Of a stretch of 7,619 nucleotides of DNA, positions 1-6,160 are shown piece after piece. Below the pieces are notes generated by a model, which did not search any database, was not told where the DNA came from, and saw nothing but the letters and a program-made list of their open reading frames with translations. The stretch comes from Thermococcus sp. Its GTDB lineage: Archaea > Methanobacteriota_B > Thermococci > Thermococcales > Thermococcaceae. Positions within the stretch are counted from its first letter, which is position 1. The number at the start of each line of letters is the position of its first letter. Where the stretch lies: positions 1 to 7,619 of the forward strand of contig JALVWX010000196.1 in assembly GCA_027023165.1 (NCBI GenBank). The letters are read 5' to 3'. The position numbers were made by a program, and so were the translations under genes.

Positions 1-1428
1 CTTCAGCGTGACCTTCCAGGGCTCGACGCCGTACTCTTTGGCTAAAAGCTGGACTATTTTCGGCCTGCAGAAGCTTCCCTGACAGGTTCCGGTTGTAGCT
101 TTCGTTCTGAACTTGACGGAATCAACGCTCGGAGTTTTGACGCCTATGAACTTCATCCTCTCGATTGCCTCCAGAATGTCCCCCTCGCTGACGTTGTTGC
201 AACGGCAGACTATCTTTCCATAGGCAGGGTTTCTCTTAACCGCTTCGTTTACCTGTTCGGGTGTCATCATGAAGAAGTGGCTTATCTCCTTCCTGTAGGG
301 GTTCCACTTGGGTTTTTCCTTCAGCTCAATTCCGAGGTCGCGCTGGATTATCTGGGCAACCTCATAAGCTATCGCGGGGGCGCTCGTTAGACCGGGCGAG
401 CGAATGCCTGCAACGTTGATGAAACCCCAGACCTCTTCCTCCGCTTTGAGTATGAAGTCCCCCCCGGTTGGCTCAGGTCTCAGTCCTGCGAAGGTTCTGA
501 TGACCTTGCTCCTTGGGGGTAGCTGGGGCCAGAGCTTTTTGGCACCTTCCCACACCTGCTCAAGTCCTTCCCTTGTGGTTGCAAGGTTGTCCTTTTCCTC
601 CGGTGGCAAATCCTGGGCGTTTGGCCCTATCATCAAATGTCCAGATATCTCAGTGGTTACGACGATTCCCTTGCTTATCGGCGTCGGCGTGGGGAAAAGA
701 ACTCTCCTCGGCCCGGGAACGTCGTCATCAAAAATCCAGTATTCTCCTTTCCTCGGGTGAATCTCGAAGTAGTCTATTCCAGCCATTCTCGCTATCTCAT
801 CGGCATAAAGGCCCGCCGCGTTTATGACGATGTCGGCCTCGATGAAGCCGTTGTTTGTTTCAACGCCCTTAACCTCCCCGTTCTCGACCTTTATGCCCTT
901 CACTTCCGTTTCGAGATGGGTCTTTACTCCGTTGGCAACGGCGTTTTCCACGATGGCTATAACCGCTGGAATCGGGCCTATCTGACCGACTATGGGGACC
1001 CACAGAGCTCCAATAGCTTCCCTCGTGAGGTTTGGCTCGAGGTGGAAGAGCTCGTTCCTGTCAACTATCCTCATCTCGGGGACGCCGTTTTTTCTTCCGC
1101 GCTCCAAAAGCCTCTCAAGTTCGTCGAAGTCCTCCTCCTTGGTTGCAACTATCAAAGCCCCGTTCCAGATGTGGGGAATCTCCAGTTCCTTAACCCACTG
1201 GTGCCAGAGCCTGTTTCCCCTTATGCAGAGCCTCGCCCTCGTAGGATACTTCTCCGGGTCGTCGTCGTAACCGCCGTGAATTAAGGCGGTGTTTGCCTTG
1301 CTTACGCCCCAGCCAACGTCTGGTGCCTTCTCGATTAGGTGAACCTCAAGGTTCTCGTACCTGCTCAGAACGCGCGCTATGCTCGCACCGCTTATTCCCG
1401 CGCCTATTATGGCAACTTTTGTCTTCAT
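1..1428 (-). CDS. glpA: GlpA-type FAD-dependent glycerol-3-phosphate dehydrogenase, C-terminus cut by window edge
   Basis: Oxidises glycerol-3-phosphate to dihydroxyacetone phosphate, passing electrons from FAD to a partner. 476 residues are visible and frame continues off the left edge; the last C-terminal residues are missing. An N-terminal Rossmann dinucleotide motif GAGISG lies at residues 9-14, followed by the DAO-family stretch NTALIHGGY (46-54). The FAD-contacting GIRSPGLTSAPAIA is at 341-354. The C-terminal BFD-like region carries CRC (C408, C410) and CQGSFC (C449, C454), the four-cysteine pattern expected to bind a [2Fe-2S] cluster in GlpA. The ATG at 1428 has a strong GGAGGTG site (1434-1440) five bases upstream. 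It lies downstream of glpK, with the same orientation but its own promoter. In the family, anaerobic enzymes of this layout work with further redox subunits; those would be off the left edge (inference). Other DAO-family oxidoreductases look alike, but the kinase and phosphodiesterase neighbours favour glycerol-3-phosphate. Confidence 0.88.
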   Translation of the reverse strand, partial: MKTKVAIIGAGISGASIARVLSRYENLEVHLIEKAPDVGWGVSKANTALIHGGYDDDPEKYPTRARLCIRGNRLWHQWVKELEIPHIWNGALIVATKEEDFDELERLLERGRKNGVPEMRIVDRNELFHLEPNLTREAIGALWVPIVGQIGPIPAVIAIVENAVANGVKTHLETEVKGIKVENGEVKGVETNNGFIEADIVINAAGLYADEIARMAGIDYFEIHPRKGEYWIFDDDVPGPRRVLFPTPTPISKGIVVTTEISGHLMIGPNAQDLPPEEKDNLATTREGLEQVWEGAKKLWPQLPPRSKVIRTFAGLRPEPTGGDFILKAEEEVWGFINVAGIRSPGLTSAPAIAYEVAQIIQRDLGIELKEKPKWNPYRKEISHFFMMTPEQVNEAVKRNPAYGKIVCRCNNVSEGDILEAIERMKFIGVKTPSVDSVKFRTKATTGTCQGSFCRPKIVQLLAKEYGVEPWKVTLK

Positions 1429-1433
1429 ACTCA

Positions 1434-1440
1434 CACCTCC
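1434..1440 (-). promoter_or_regulatory. Ribosome-binding site of the glpA-like gene
   Basis: GGAGGTG on the minus strand, five bases before the ATG at 1428. This is the strongest Shine-Dalgarno match in the window and fixes the start so that the Rossmann motif begins at residue 9. Confidence 0.8.
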
Positions 1441-1452
1441 GAACTAAAACGA

Positions 1453-1472
1453 AAAACGGATTTTTCCGTTTT
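1453..1472. promoter_or_regulatory. Perfect 8-bp inverted repeat, candidate operator of the glpA-like gene
   Basis: AAAACGGA and TCCGTTTT are exact reverse complements separated by TTTT (AAAACGGATTTTTCCGTTTT). The repeat overlaps the downstream edge of the TATA box and stops just short of the expected transcription start near 1447. A protein bound here would block TBP/TFB or RNA polymerase, so a repressor site is the simplest reading. It does not match the TATCAC-N5-GTGATA sugar-regulon motif of Thermococcales. The regulator is unknown. An RNA hairpin role is unlikely, because the repeat lies upstream of the inferred transcript. Confidence 0.45.
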
Positions 1473-1481
1473 AAAGCTTTC
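1469..1481 (-). promoter_or_regulatory. BRE/TATA promoter of the glpA-like gene
   Basis: GAAAGCTTTAAAA on the minus strand fits the Thermococcales BRE plus TATA pattern (AAA, two bases, TTTAAA). Initiation about 25 nt downstream would start the RNA near 1447, giving a leader of about 19 nt that includes the GGAGGTG site. The gene is therefore probably transcribed separately from the upstream glpK unit. Confidence 0.65.
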
Positions 1482-1568
1482 TCTAACCTTTGGTTTGCCC
1501 CAAAAGAAACGAGAGAACAGTTTTGGGCATAATAAGGCAGGACAGGTGTGGACATCTAGCGAATGGAC

Positions 1569-1663
1569 GAATGTGTCTATTCTTCCCAGGCGCCTAGCAC
1601 GGTGAAGTTACTCCAAACTCCCTCGTGGAGACCAGCGCAGGGGACTTGTCACGTTTCACATTC
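1569..1663. other. Nested inverted repeats in the glpK-glpA gap, possible structured RNA
   Basis: The 299-nt gap 1429-1727 has no convincing gene. Besides the glpA promoter and glpK T-tracts it holds nested complementary arms. GAATGTG (1569-1575) pairs with CACATTC (1657-1663). TCCC (1584-1587) pairs with GGGA (1641-1644), and GCGC (1590-1593) with GCGC (1635-1638), the last two stems separated by an AG/AG mismatch pair. Inside, CTCC (1618-1621) faces GGAG (1627-1630). A TATA-like CATAATAAGG lies at about 1528-1537 on the plus strand. The strand and even the existence of an RNA are uncertain; short arms like these can occur by chance. Confidence 0.2.
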
Positions 1664-1683
1664 TATCTGCACAAATCGGCCAC

Positions 1684-1723
1684 CAAAACACAAAAAGCAC
1701 AGTTAGGTGAAGGATAAAGAAAA
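1684..1723 (-). terminator. T-rich archaeal terminator after glpK
   Basis: Just past the glpK stop (1728-1730) the minus strand reads TTTTCTTT (1723-1716), then a second T-rich stretch with T5 (1696-1692) and T4 (1687-1684). Archaeal RNA polymerase stops at such oligo-T tracts without needing a hairpin. This agrees with the separate promoter of the next gene. Confidence 0.45.
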
Positions 1724-1727
1724 GGGG

Positions 1728-3212
1728 TTAAGACGTTCCAACGACCTTAGCCCAGCCCATGGCCCTCTTCACGGCCTCCTTCCAGCCGCGGTAGAGCCGC
1801 TCCCGGGTTTCTTCGTCCATAGTCGGCTCAAAGACCCTCTCGGCCTTCCAGAGGCTCTTTATCTCGTTGAGGCCGCTCCAGTAATCGACGGCCAAGCCGG
1901 CCAAATAGGCCGCGCCAAGGGCGGTGGTTTCCTTCACTACAGGCCTGACGACGCGCCTGTTGAGTATGTCCGCCTGAAAAGCCATCAGGAAGTCGTTGGC
2001 CGTTGCTCCCCCATCGACGCGGAGTTCCCTTATTCCGACCAACTTTTCCATCTCCTCAATGACGTCCCTTGTGAGGTAGGCTATCGCCTCCAGCGTTGCC
2101 CTCGCCAAATGCTCCCTGCCGGTTCCGCGCGTTATGCCTATTATAAGGCCCCTTGCAAACTGGTCCCAGTAAGGAGCACCGAGGCCAACGAAGGCCGGGA
2201 CGAAGTAGACCCCTTCGTTGCTCTCCAGCTTTTCCGCGAGTTCCTCTGTTTCAGAGGCGTGCCTGATAATCTTTATTCCGTCGCGGAGCCACTGGACGGC
2301 CGCTCCAGTTACGAATATGCTTCCCTCGAGGGCGTAGGTTACCCTCCCGTTCAGCCCCCAGGCTATGGTCGTGAGCAGGTTGTCGGAGTAGCGGACGGTC
2401 TTTCCGGTGTTGGCCAGGATAAAGCTCCCCGTCCCGTAGGTTGTCTTGACCATTCCAGTCTCAAAGGCGGCCTGCCCAAACAGAGCGGCCTGCTGGTCGC
2501 CGGCGTCTCCACTCACCGGAATTTCCGCACCGAGGAGGTCTCTCCTCGTATAGCCGTAGACCTCGCTCGACTCCCTGACCTCCGGCAAAACGCCCTCTGG
2601 GATGTCGAATATCTCTAGAAGCTCATCGTCCCACTCCAACCTCCTTATGTTAAAGAGCATGGTCCTTGAGGCGTTCGAGTAGTCGGTGACGTGCTCGCCG
2701 GTGAGGCGGTAGATGAGGAAGGTATCAACCGTTCCGAAGAGAACCTCGCCCCTCTCGGCCTTCTCCCTCAGGCCGGGCACGTTGTCGAGGAGCCACTTGA
2801 GCTTGCTCGCGGAGAAGTAGGCATCGGGCACGAGTCCCGTCTTTTCCCTTATAACCCCTCCGTACTCGCGCTTTATCTCCTCGACCATTTGGGCGGTTCT
2901 CCTGCACTGCCAGACTATCGCGTTGTGAAGAGGTTTTCCGCTTCTGTCCCACACTATCGTCGTCTCGCGCTGGTTGGTGACTCCGATGGCGGCTATCTGC
3001 CCAGGCTCGATTTTGGCCCTCGCGATGGCAGTCTTTATGGCCCTGAACTGCGCTTCCCAGATCTCCCCTGGGTCGTGCTCCACCCAACCGGGCTTTGGGT
3101 AGTGCTGGGGGAACTCGTACTGGCCGATTCCGTGCACGTTGCCCTCCCTGTCGAAGAGTATGGCCCTCGCCGAAGTGGTTCCCTCATCGAGCGACATGAT
3201 GAACTTCTCCAT
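1728..3212 (-). CDS. glpK: Glycerol kinase
   Basis: Phosphorylates glycerol to sn-glycerol-3-phosphate with ATP in the cytosol, feeding the GlpA-type dehydrogenase. It is 494 residues, close to the usual 495-505, and complete. It has an N-terminal FGGY fold with the phosphate loop DEGTTSARA (9-17), glycerol-contacting NQRETT (80-85, R82/E83), FGGY signature 1 around [13 protein letters not shown] (132-144), catalytic Asp239 in [12 protein letters not shown], nucleotide-binding TTYGTGSF (257-264), signature 2 from [10 protein letters not shown] (355-364), and [11 protein letters not shown] (398-408). The glycine-rich loop that binds fructose-1,6-bisphosphate in E. coli GlpK is not visible: the segment before the catalytic Asp is shorter and reads [14 protein letters not shown]. 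Feedback inhibition of that kind is thus probably absent (inference). The ATG at 3212 follows GGTGA (3217-3221) by four bases. It lies 48 nt downstream of GDPD1. Confidence 0.96.
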   Translation of the reverse strand: MEKFIMSLDEGTTSARAILFDREGNVHGIGQYEFPQHYPKPGWVEHDPGEIWEAQFRAIKTAIARAKIEPGQIAAIGVTNQRETTIVWDRSGKPLHNAIVWQCRRTAQMVEEIKREYGGVIREKTGLVPDAYFSASKLKWLLDNVPGLREKAERGEVLFGTVDTFLIYRLTGEHVTDYSNASRTMLFNIRRLEWDDELLEIFDIPEGVLPEVRESSEVYGYTRRDLLGAEIPVSGDAGDQQAALFGQAAFETGMVKTTYGTGSFILANTGKTVRYSDNLLTTIAWGLNGRVTYALEGSIFVTGAAVQWLRDGIKIIRHASETEELAEKLESNEGVYFVPAFVGLGAPYWDQFARGLIIGITRGTGREHLARATLEAIAYLTRDVIEEMEKLVGIRELRVDGGATANDFLMAFQADILNRRVVRPVVKETTALGAAYLAGLAVDYWSGLNEIKSLWKAERVFEPTMDEETRERLYRGWKEAVKRAMGWAKVVGTS

Positions 3213-3242
3213 GGTCTCACCGAAAGGTAAGAAAGGAGGGAG

Positions 3243-3252
3243 AGTATATTAG
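3243..3252 (-). promoter_or_regulatory. Possible internal TATA box ahead of glpK
   Basis: CTAATATACT on the minus strand sits about 35 nt before the glpK ATG, inside the 48-nt gap after GDPD1. Initiation about 25 nt downstream would leave a roughly 10-nt leader that just includes the GGTGA site. glpK could therefore be made independently of the phosphodiesterases, as well as by read-through from upstream. Confidence 0.4.
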
Positions 3253-3260
3253 GGATTCGG

Positions 3261-4001
3261 TTATCTCAGCCCTATTGAGCCGAGGTAGTTCAGCATCCTC
3301 TCGACGTCGTTGGCTATGATGACGTCGTAGAGGCCGCCGAGGCGGACGAGGTTGTCGTTCTCGTAGTAGAGTTCGGCGTTGAGGGGCCAGAGTGCCACTT
3401 TAAGACCGGCCCTCTTGACCATCTGGAGCGCCCCGACGGTCTTCTCGACGCCGAGGATTTCCATTGCATCTATCGGCGGGTTTATTGACCAGGGCCTAAG
3501 CTCCGCTATGAGCTGAGGAAGCTGGGCGAGAACCTCTTCGCGGTCGATCAGTATTCCAAGCTTTGTCTCGGAATCGAGCTTCCTGTACTCCCTGAGGGCA
3601 TCGATGAGGAAGGACGAGACGATGACCCTTCCCGGGTTGTTCCCCCCTATGATATCAGCGGTTTTCTCAACAGCATCGGCGTCCTTTATCTCAACGTTGA
3701 CTATCGCATCCTCGGGAACGACCTCGAAGACCTCCTCGAGGGTGGGGATTTTCTCCCCGCTTCCAAAGTCGAGGGCTTTAAGCTCCTCAAGGGTCATCTC
3801 CTTGACCTTACCGCTTCCGTTGCTTGTCCTGTCAACGGTCTCATCGTGGATCACGACGACTTCGCCATCCTTGGTCAGCCAGACGTCGAGTTCGATCCCA
3901 TCTGCTCCAGCTTCGATGGCTTTCCTGAAGGCCAGAAGTGTGTTCTCCGGGTACTTGGCGGAGTAGCCCCTGTGTCCGAGAACGAGGATCTTTCCCTCCA
4001 T
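3261..4001 (-). CDS. Glycerophosphodiester phosphodiesterase, canonical (GDPD1)
   Basis: Hydrolyses glycerophosphodiesters (such as deacylated phospholipid head groups) to glycerol-3-phosphate plus an alcohol. It is 246 residues, a normal single-domain TIM-barrel length, with no signal peptide or membrane helix, so it is cytosolic. Numbered from the ATG at 4001: catalytic His10-Arg11 in [14 protein letters not shown] (18-25), metal ligands Glu37 and Asp39 in GIELDV, catalytic His52 in [14 protein letters not shown], third metal ligand Glu104 in NVEIKD, LWPLNAE near the C-terminal third, and a final [11 protein letters not shown]. The frame opens earlier with a GTG at 4010, but that codon overlaps the GGTGA site, which stands five bases before the ATG at 4001, so 4001 is preferred. 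It sits 32 nt after GDPD2 and 48 nt before glpK, which supports one operon. A relative acting on another phosphodiester, such as an osmolyte, cannot be excluded. Confidence 0.92.
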   Translation of the reverse strand: MEGKILVLGHRGYSAKYPENTLLAFRKAIEAGADGIELDVWLTKDGEVVVIHDETVDRTSNGSGKVKEMTLEELKALDFGSGEKIPTLEEVFEVVPEDAIVNVEIKDADAVEKTADIIGGNNPGRVIVSSFLIDALREYRKLDSETKLGILIDREEVLAQLPQLIAELRPWSINPPIDAMEILGVEKTVGALQMVKRAGLKVALWPLNAELYYENDNLVRLGGLYDVIIANDVERMLNYLGSIGLR

Positions 4002-4033
4002 GGCGGTCACCTTCGTGTGAGTTAAGAAGGAAC

Positions 4034-4726
4034 CTAAAAAACCTTTCCCAGCCTCGCGGGGTCGTCGGAAATGACAACGTCAACGAGGCGAGCCAACCTC
4101 GGGACCCAGAAAAGCTCGTCCATGCGGTAGTTCCAGAGGTAAACCCTGAGCTTCCGCCGCCTGAAGGCGCGGAGGAACGTTATGAAGGGTCGGTAGCCGA
4201 TGTAGGAGACGACGTCGATTGGAACATGAACGGAATAAAGACCCCTCAGGCGCAAAAGCCTGGAGATCGATGAGAAACCGGTTATCGAGAAGCCGACCCT
4301 GCAGCCGGGGCATTCTCCCAGCAGGGCCTCTGCTATATGCACATCGTCGGTTGAGAAAACCGTTTTGTCAAGGGCTTTCATTCTCTCGGCGAGCGCGAGG
4401 AGTGGCTCCACTGCCCTGAGTTCCTTGATGTCGGCGTTGAAAAGGGGGGCATCGAGGGACAGCACCTCGAAAATCTCCGGAACAATGGGACCGATGGGAT
4501 GGAGCTTCCTGAGCCTGGAAAGGCTAACTTCCCCGATCCTGAACACCCTTCCGCCGGATGTAAAGGTCCCATCGTGGTGGGCAATGAGCTTCCCATCACC
4601 GGTAACCCTGACGTCGAATTCTACACCATCCGCGTACCTCAAAGCCCTCCTGAAAGCCGGAAGGGTGTTCCCCATGGGGCCTTTGAAGCCCCTGTGCCCC
4701 AACATGAAGATATCCTCATTGTTCAT
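4034..4726 (-). CDS. Diverged glycerophosphodiester phosphodiesterase paralogue (GDPD2)
   Basis: Second GDPD-family TIM barrel, 230 residues from the ATG at 4726, cytosolic. Catalytic His11-Arg12 (LGHRGF), metal ligands Glu36 and Asp38 (GVEFDV) and catalytic His51 (HHDGTF) are kept, and it ends with [11 protein letters not shown], so it looks active. Differences from GDPD1: PENT is replaced by MGNT (18-21), the RTSNG loop after the catalytic His is lost, and the third metal ligand is Asp99 (NADIK) instead of Glu. It carries an Arg-rich patch (RAFRRRKLR), and its substrate probably differs from GDPD1 (inference). The start is uncertain: in-frame TTG at 4765 and ATG at 4744 lie upstream. The TATA box at 4767-4779 predicts RNA starting near 4745, so TTG 4765 is unlikely. 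ATG 4744 could be a leaderless start; ATG 4726 gives the same spacing to HR as in GDPD1. Neither has a GGTGA site. It is the first gene of the leftward operon. Confidence 0.85.
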   Translation of the reverse strand: MNNEDIFMLGHRGFKGPMGNTLPAFRRALRYADGVEFDVRVTGDGKLIAHHDGTFTSGGRVFRIGEVSLSRLRKLHPIGPIVPEIFEVLSLDAPLFNADIKELRAVEPLLALAERMKALDKTVFSTDDVHIAEALLGECPGCRVGFSITGFSSISRLLRLRGLYSVHVPIDVVSYIGYRPFITFLRAFRRRKLRVYLWNYRMDELFWVPRLARLVDVVISDDPARLGKVF

Positions 4727-4766
4727 TTCTGTTCCGATTCCCATCGTCCAGAAATGGGCTGACAAC

Positions 4767-4779
4767 CCTTAAAAGCTTC
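4767..4779 (-). promoter_or_regulatory. BRE/TATA promoter of the GDPD-glpK operon
   Basis: GAAGCTTTTAAGG on the minus strand closely resembles the GAAAGCTTTAAAA box of the glpA-like gene. Transcription would begin near 4745, one or two bases before an in-frame ATG, which raises the possibility of a leaderless mRNA. On the plus strand the same bases read CCTTAAAAGCTTC and could also serve the divergent transporter gene, with a leader of roughly 40 nt. Confidence 0.5.
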
Positions 4780-4806
4780 TTCCGCATTACTACCAACGTT
4801 CCGGCA

Positions 4807-4814
4807 CTGTATAG
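4807..4814 (+). promoter_or_regulatory. Weak TATA-like element before the MFS gene
   Basis: CTGTATAG lies about 25 nt before the preferred ATG at 4836. Used alone it would give an almost leaderless transcript lacking the GGTGA site, so the TTAAAAG at 4769-4775 is an equally good or better candidate. The evidence does not decide between them. Confidence 0.2.
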
Positions 4815-4825
4815 GGTAGAATAAA

Positions 4826-4830
4826 GGTGA
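4826..4830 (+). promoter_or_regulatory. Ribosome-binding site deciding the MFS start
   Basis: GGTGA five bases before the ATG at 4836. The in-frame GTG at 4827 lies inside this site and the ATG at 4830 overlaps its last base, so neither is a likely start. Spacing matches GDPD1 and the nucleotidyltransferase gene. Confidence 0.65.
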
Positions 4831-4835
4831 TGGAG

Positions 4836-6125
4836 ATGAGCAACGATAAAAGGAAGTTCAGCTGGGGGATGGTTCTGAGCTTGGCCCTGCTCGGATTCAG
4901 CATGAGCACGGGCTGGGCAATAAACAAGGGACTGACCTTTAAACTGCTACAGGAGGGCTACACCAACGCTCCGGCGGTAATAGGGGCCGTGCTCTCGCTC
5001 CAGGGACTCATGGGTCTCATCGTGCCGCCTCTGATGGGCTATTACAGCGATATCTACTCGTCCGGGAGGGGCAGGAGGACGCCCTTCGTGCTCGCAGGCG
5101 GCGTTCTCGCGGGTTCAACCGCACTCGTGATATACTTCGGTTACATCGCTGGAATGCCCCTTGCAGCCTTCGCGGTAATCCTGGCGGCGTTCTACTTCTT
5201 CATGTACTTCTTCGTCGCCCAGTACCGCTCGCTGATGCCGGACGTCATCGAGAGCGGCTCCCGCGGCAAGGTCAGCGGAATAATAACGCTCTTCGAGTGG
5301 ATGGGGAACCTCTTTCTCTTCGGGATGATAGCGTTTTTGGCTGCGAAGGCCAGCGCCGTCACGGGCATAGACAACGGGATAAAGGCCATGATCCAGGCTG
5401 GCTACCTATGGATTCCCTTCACGGTAGTCGCAGTCTTCCTCATAGGCTCAGCCGTCTACGTCTTCTTCAGGGTAAAGGAGCCGAAAATAGAGGGCGAAAT
5501 ACCGAAGGAGGGCCTCTGGGACTACCTCCGAGCGATAGTTTCCGACAGGGATTTCCTGAGCTTCTACACCGCCCAGATGCTCTGGTGGCTCAGCTTTGAG
5601 TTCATAGCGGTCTTCATGTTCGGCATCCTTGAGTCCGTTCTCGGCACATCGAACGTCACGGCCCTCGGAAACGCCATCATGGCACTCTTCAACGTCACGG
5701 TCCTCATCGGGGCCATCACCGGCGGCCCGCTCTACGACAGAATCGGCAGGAGAAAGTCCATCATCATCGGGGGAGTGCTCTTCCTGATCCCACTCATCCT
5801 CGGGTGGTTCATCCACACCAAGCTCCAGGTCACGGCCCTCATAGGCTTCGCAGGAATCGGCTGGGGAATGCTCATGGCAACCTCCTGGCCCGTCATCGGC
5901 GACCTGCTCACCAAGTACGAGAAGGAGGCCTTCAACGGCCGCTACTACGGTTTCTTTGAGGCAACGAAGTCCTTCCCGATACTCATAGCAGGCCTTGTGG
6001 GCGGCGCCATCGTTCAGCTCGCCGGTGGGAACTACCGGGTTCTCTTCCCTGTGGGAGCGCTCTTCGTCCTCATAGCCCTGCCGCTGATATGGAGCATGAA
6101 ACACCTGGACGTTGAGAAGGGTTAA
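4836..6125 (+). CDS. MFS transporter, GPH/SLC45-like, candidate importer for the glp cluster
   Basis: Integral membrane secondary transporter of 429 residues with about 12 hydrophobic segments, starting near residues 9-30 (WGMVLSLALLGFSMSTGWAI) and ending near 404-420. The first half has a cytoplasmic loop with D72 and GRGRRTPF (77-84), the arginine-rich pattern of the GPH/sucrose/SLC45-type MFS. The second half carries the matching loop DRIGRRKS (301-308). A charged central loop (KEPKIEGEIPKEG, about 214-226) separates the halves. It is divergent from the GDPD-glpK operon across about 110 nt, and no aquaglyceroporin or other carrier is in view. Import of glycerophosphodiesters, glycerol-3-phosphate or glycerol is therefore a reasonable positional inference, but nothing in the sequence fixes the substrate, and sugar/cation symport is the family's usual role. 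The start at 4836 is chosen from the GGTGA site. Confidence 0.85.
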   Translation: MSNDKRKFSWGMVLSLALLGFSMSTGWAINKGLTFKLLQEGYTNAPAVIGAVLSLQGLMGLIVPPLMGYYSDIYSSGRGRRTPFVLAGGVLAGSTALVIYFGYIAGMPLAAFAVILAAFYFFMYFFVAQYRSLMPDVIESGSRGKVSGIITLFEWMGNLFLFGMIAFLAAKASAVTGIDNGIKAMIQAGYLWIPFTVVAVFLIGSAVYVFFRVKEPKIEGEIPKEGLWDYLRAIVSDRDFLSFYTAQMLWWLSFEFIAVFMFGILESVLGTSNVTALGNAIMALFNVTVLIGAITGGPLYDRIGRRKSIIIGGVLFLIPLILGWFIHTKLQVTALIGFAGIGWGMLMATSWPVIGDLLTKYEKEAFNGRYYGFFEATKSFPILIAGLVGGAIVQLAGGNYRVLFPVGALFVLIALPLIWSMKHLDVEKG

Positions 6126-6147
6126 ATATTCCCTTCCCACAATTTTT
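6116..6147 (+). terminator. Hairpin plus T-run after the MFS gene, overlapping the next promoter
   Basis: GAAGGG (6116-6121) and CCCTTC (6131-6136) form a perfect 6-bp inverted repeat. Its 9-nt loop TTAAATATT contains the MFS stop TAA (6123-6125), and a T5 run follows at 6143-6147. The T-run suits archaeal termination; whether the hairpin contributes is unknown. Confidence 0.4.
6122..6130 (+). promoter_or_regulatory. TATA box of the MntA-HepT-hydrolase operon
   Basis: TTAAATATT is a good archaeal TATA box centred near 6126. RNA would start near 6151, leaving a leader of about 10 nt that contains the GGTGA site (6151-6155) and ends at the GTG at 6161. It is flanked exactly by the GAAGGG/CCCTTC arms, so the inverted repeat could act as an operator on this promoter. 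Confidence 0.55.
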
Positions 6148-6160
6148 CTCGGTGAAGAAG

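Noticed and set aside
637..1284. Plus-strand open frame of 215 codons opposite the glpA-like gene
   Set aside because: Shadow frame: the minus strand encodes clear Rossmann and FAD motifs here.
1346..1555. Minus-strand 69-codon frame overlapping the glpA start and promoter
   Set aside because: Runs through the TATA box and the first codons of the dehydrogenase in another frame; no ribosome site and no motif.
1429..1727. tRNA, C/D-box guide RNA or CRISPR repeat in the large gap
   Set aside because: No cloverleaf, no RUGAUGA/CUGA box pair and no regularly spaced direct repeats were seen; only the nested inverted arms remain.
1707..2618. Long plus-strand open frame (303 codons) opposite glpK
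   Set aside because: Exact antisense of a strongly conserved glycerol kinase; its protein resembles no family and its openness follows from GC-rich codon bias.
2691..3230. Plus-strand open frame of 179 codons opposite the glpK N-terminus
   Set aside because: Antisense of the conserved DEGTTSARA region of the kinase; no independent support.
4727..4835. TATCAC-N5-GTGATA type sugar-regulon operator in the divergent promoter region
   Set aside because: Looked for and not found; only short palindromes such as AACGTT are present, which are too common to call.
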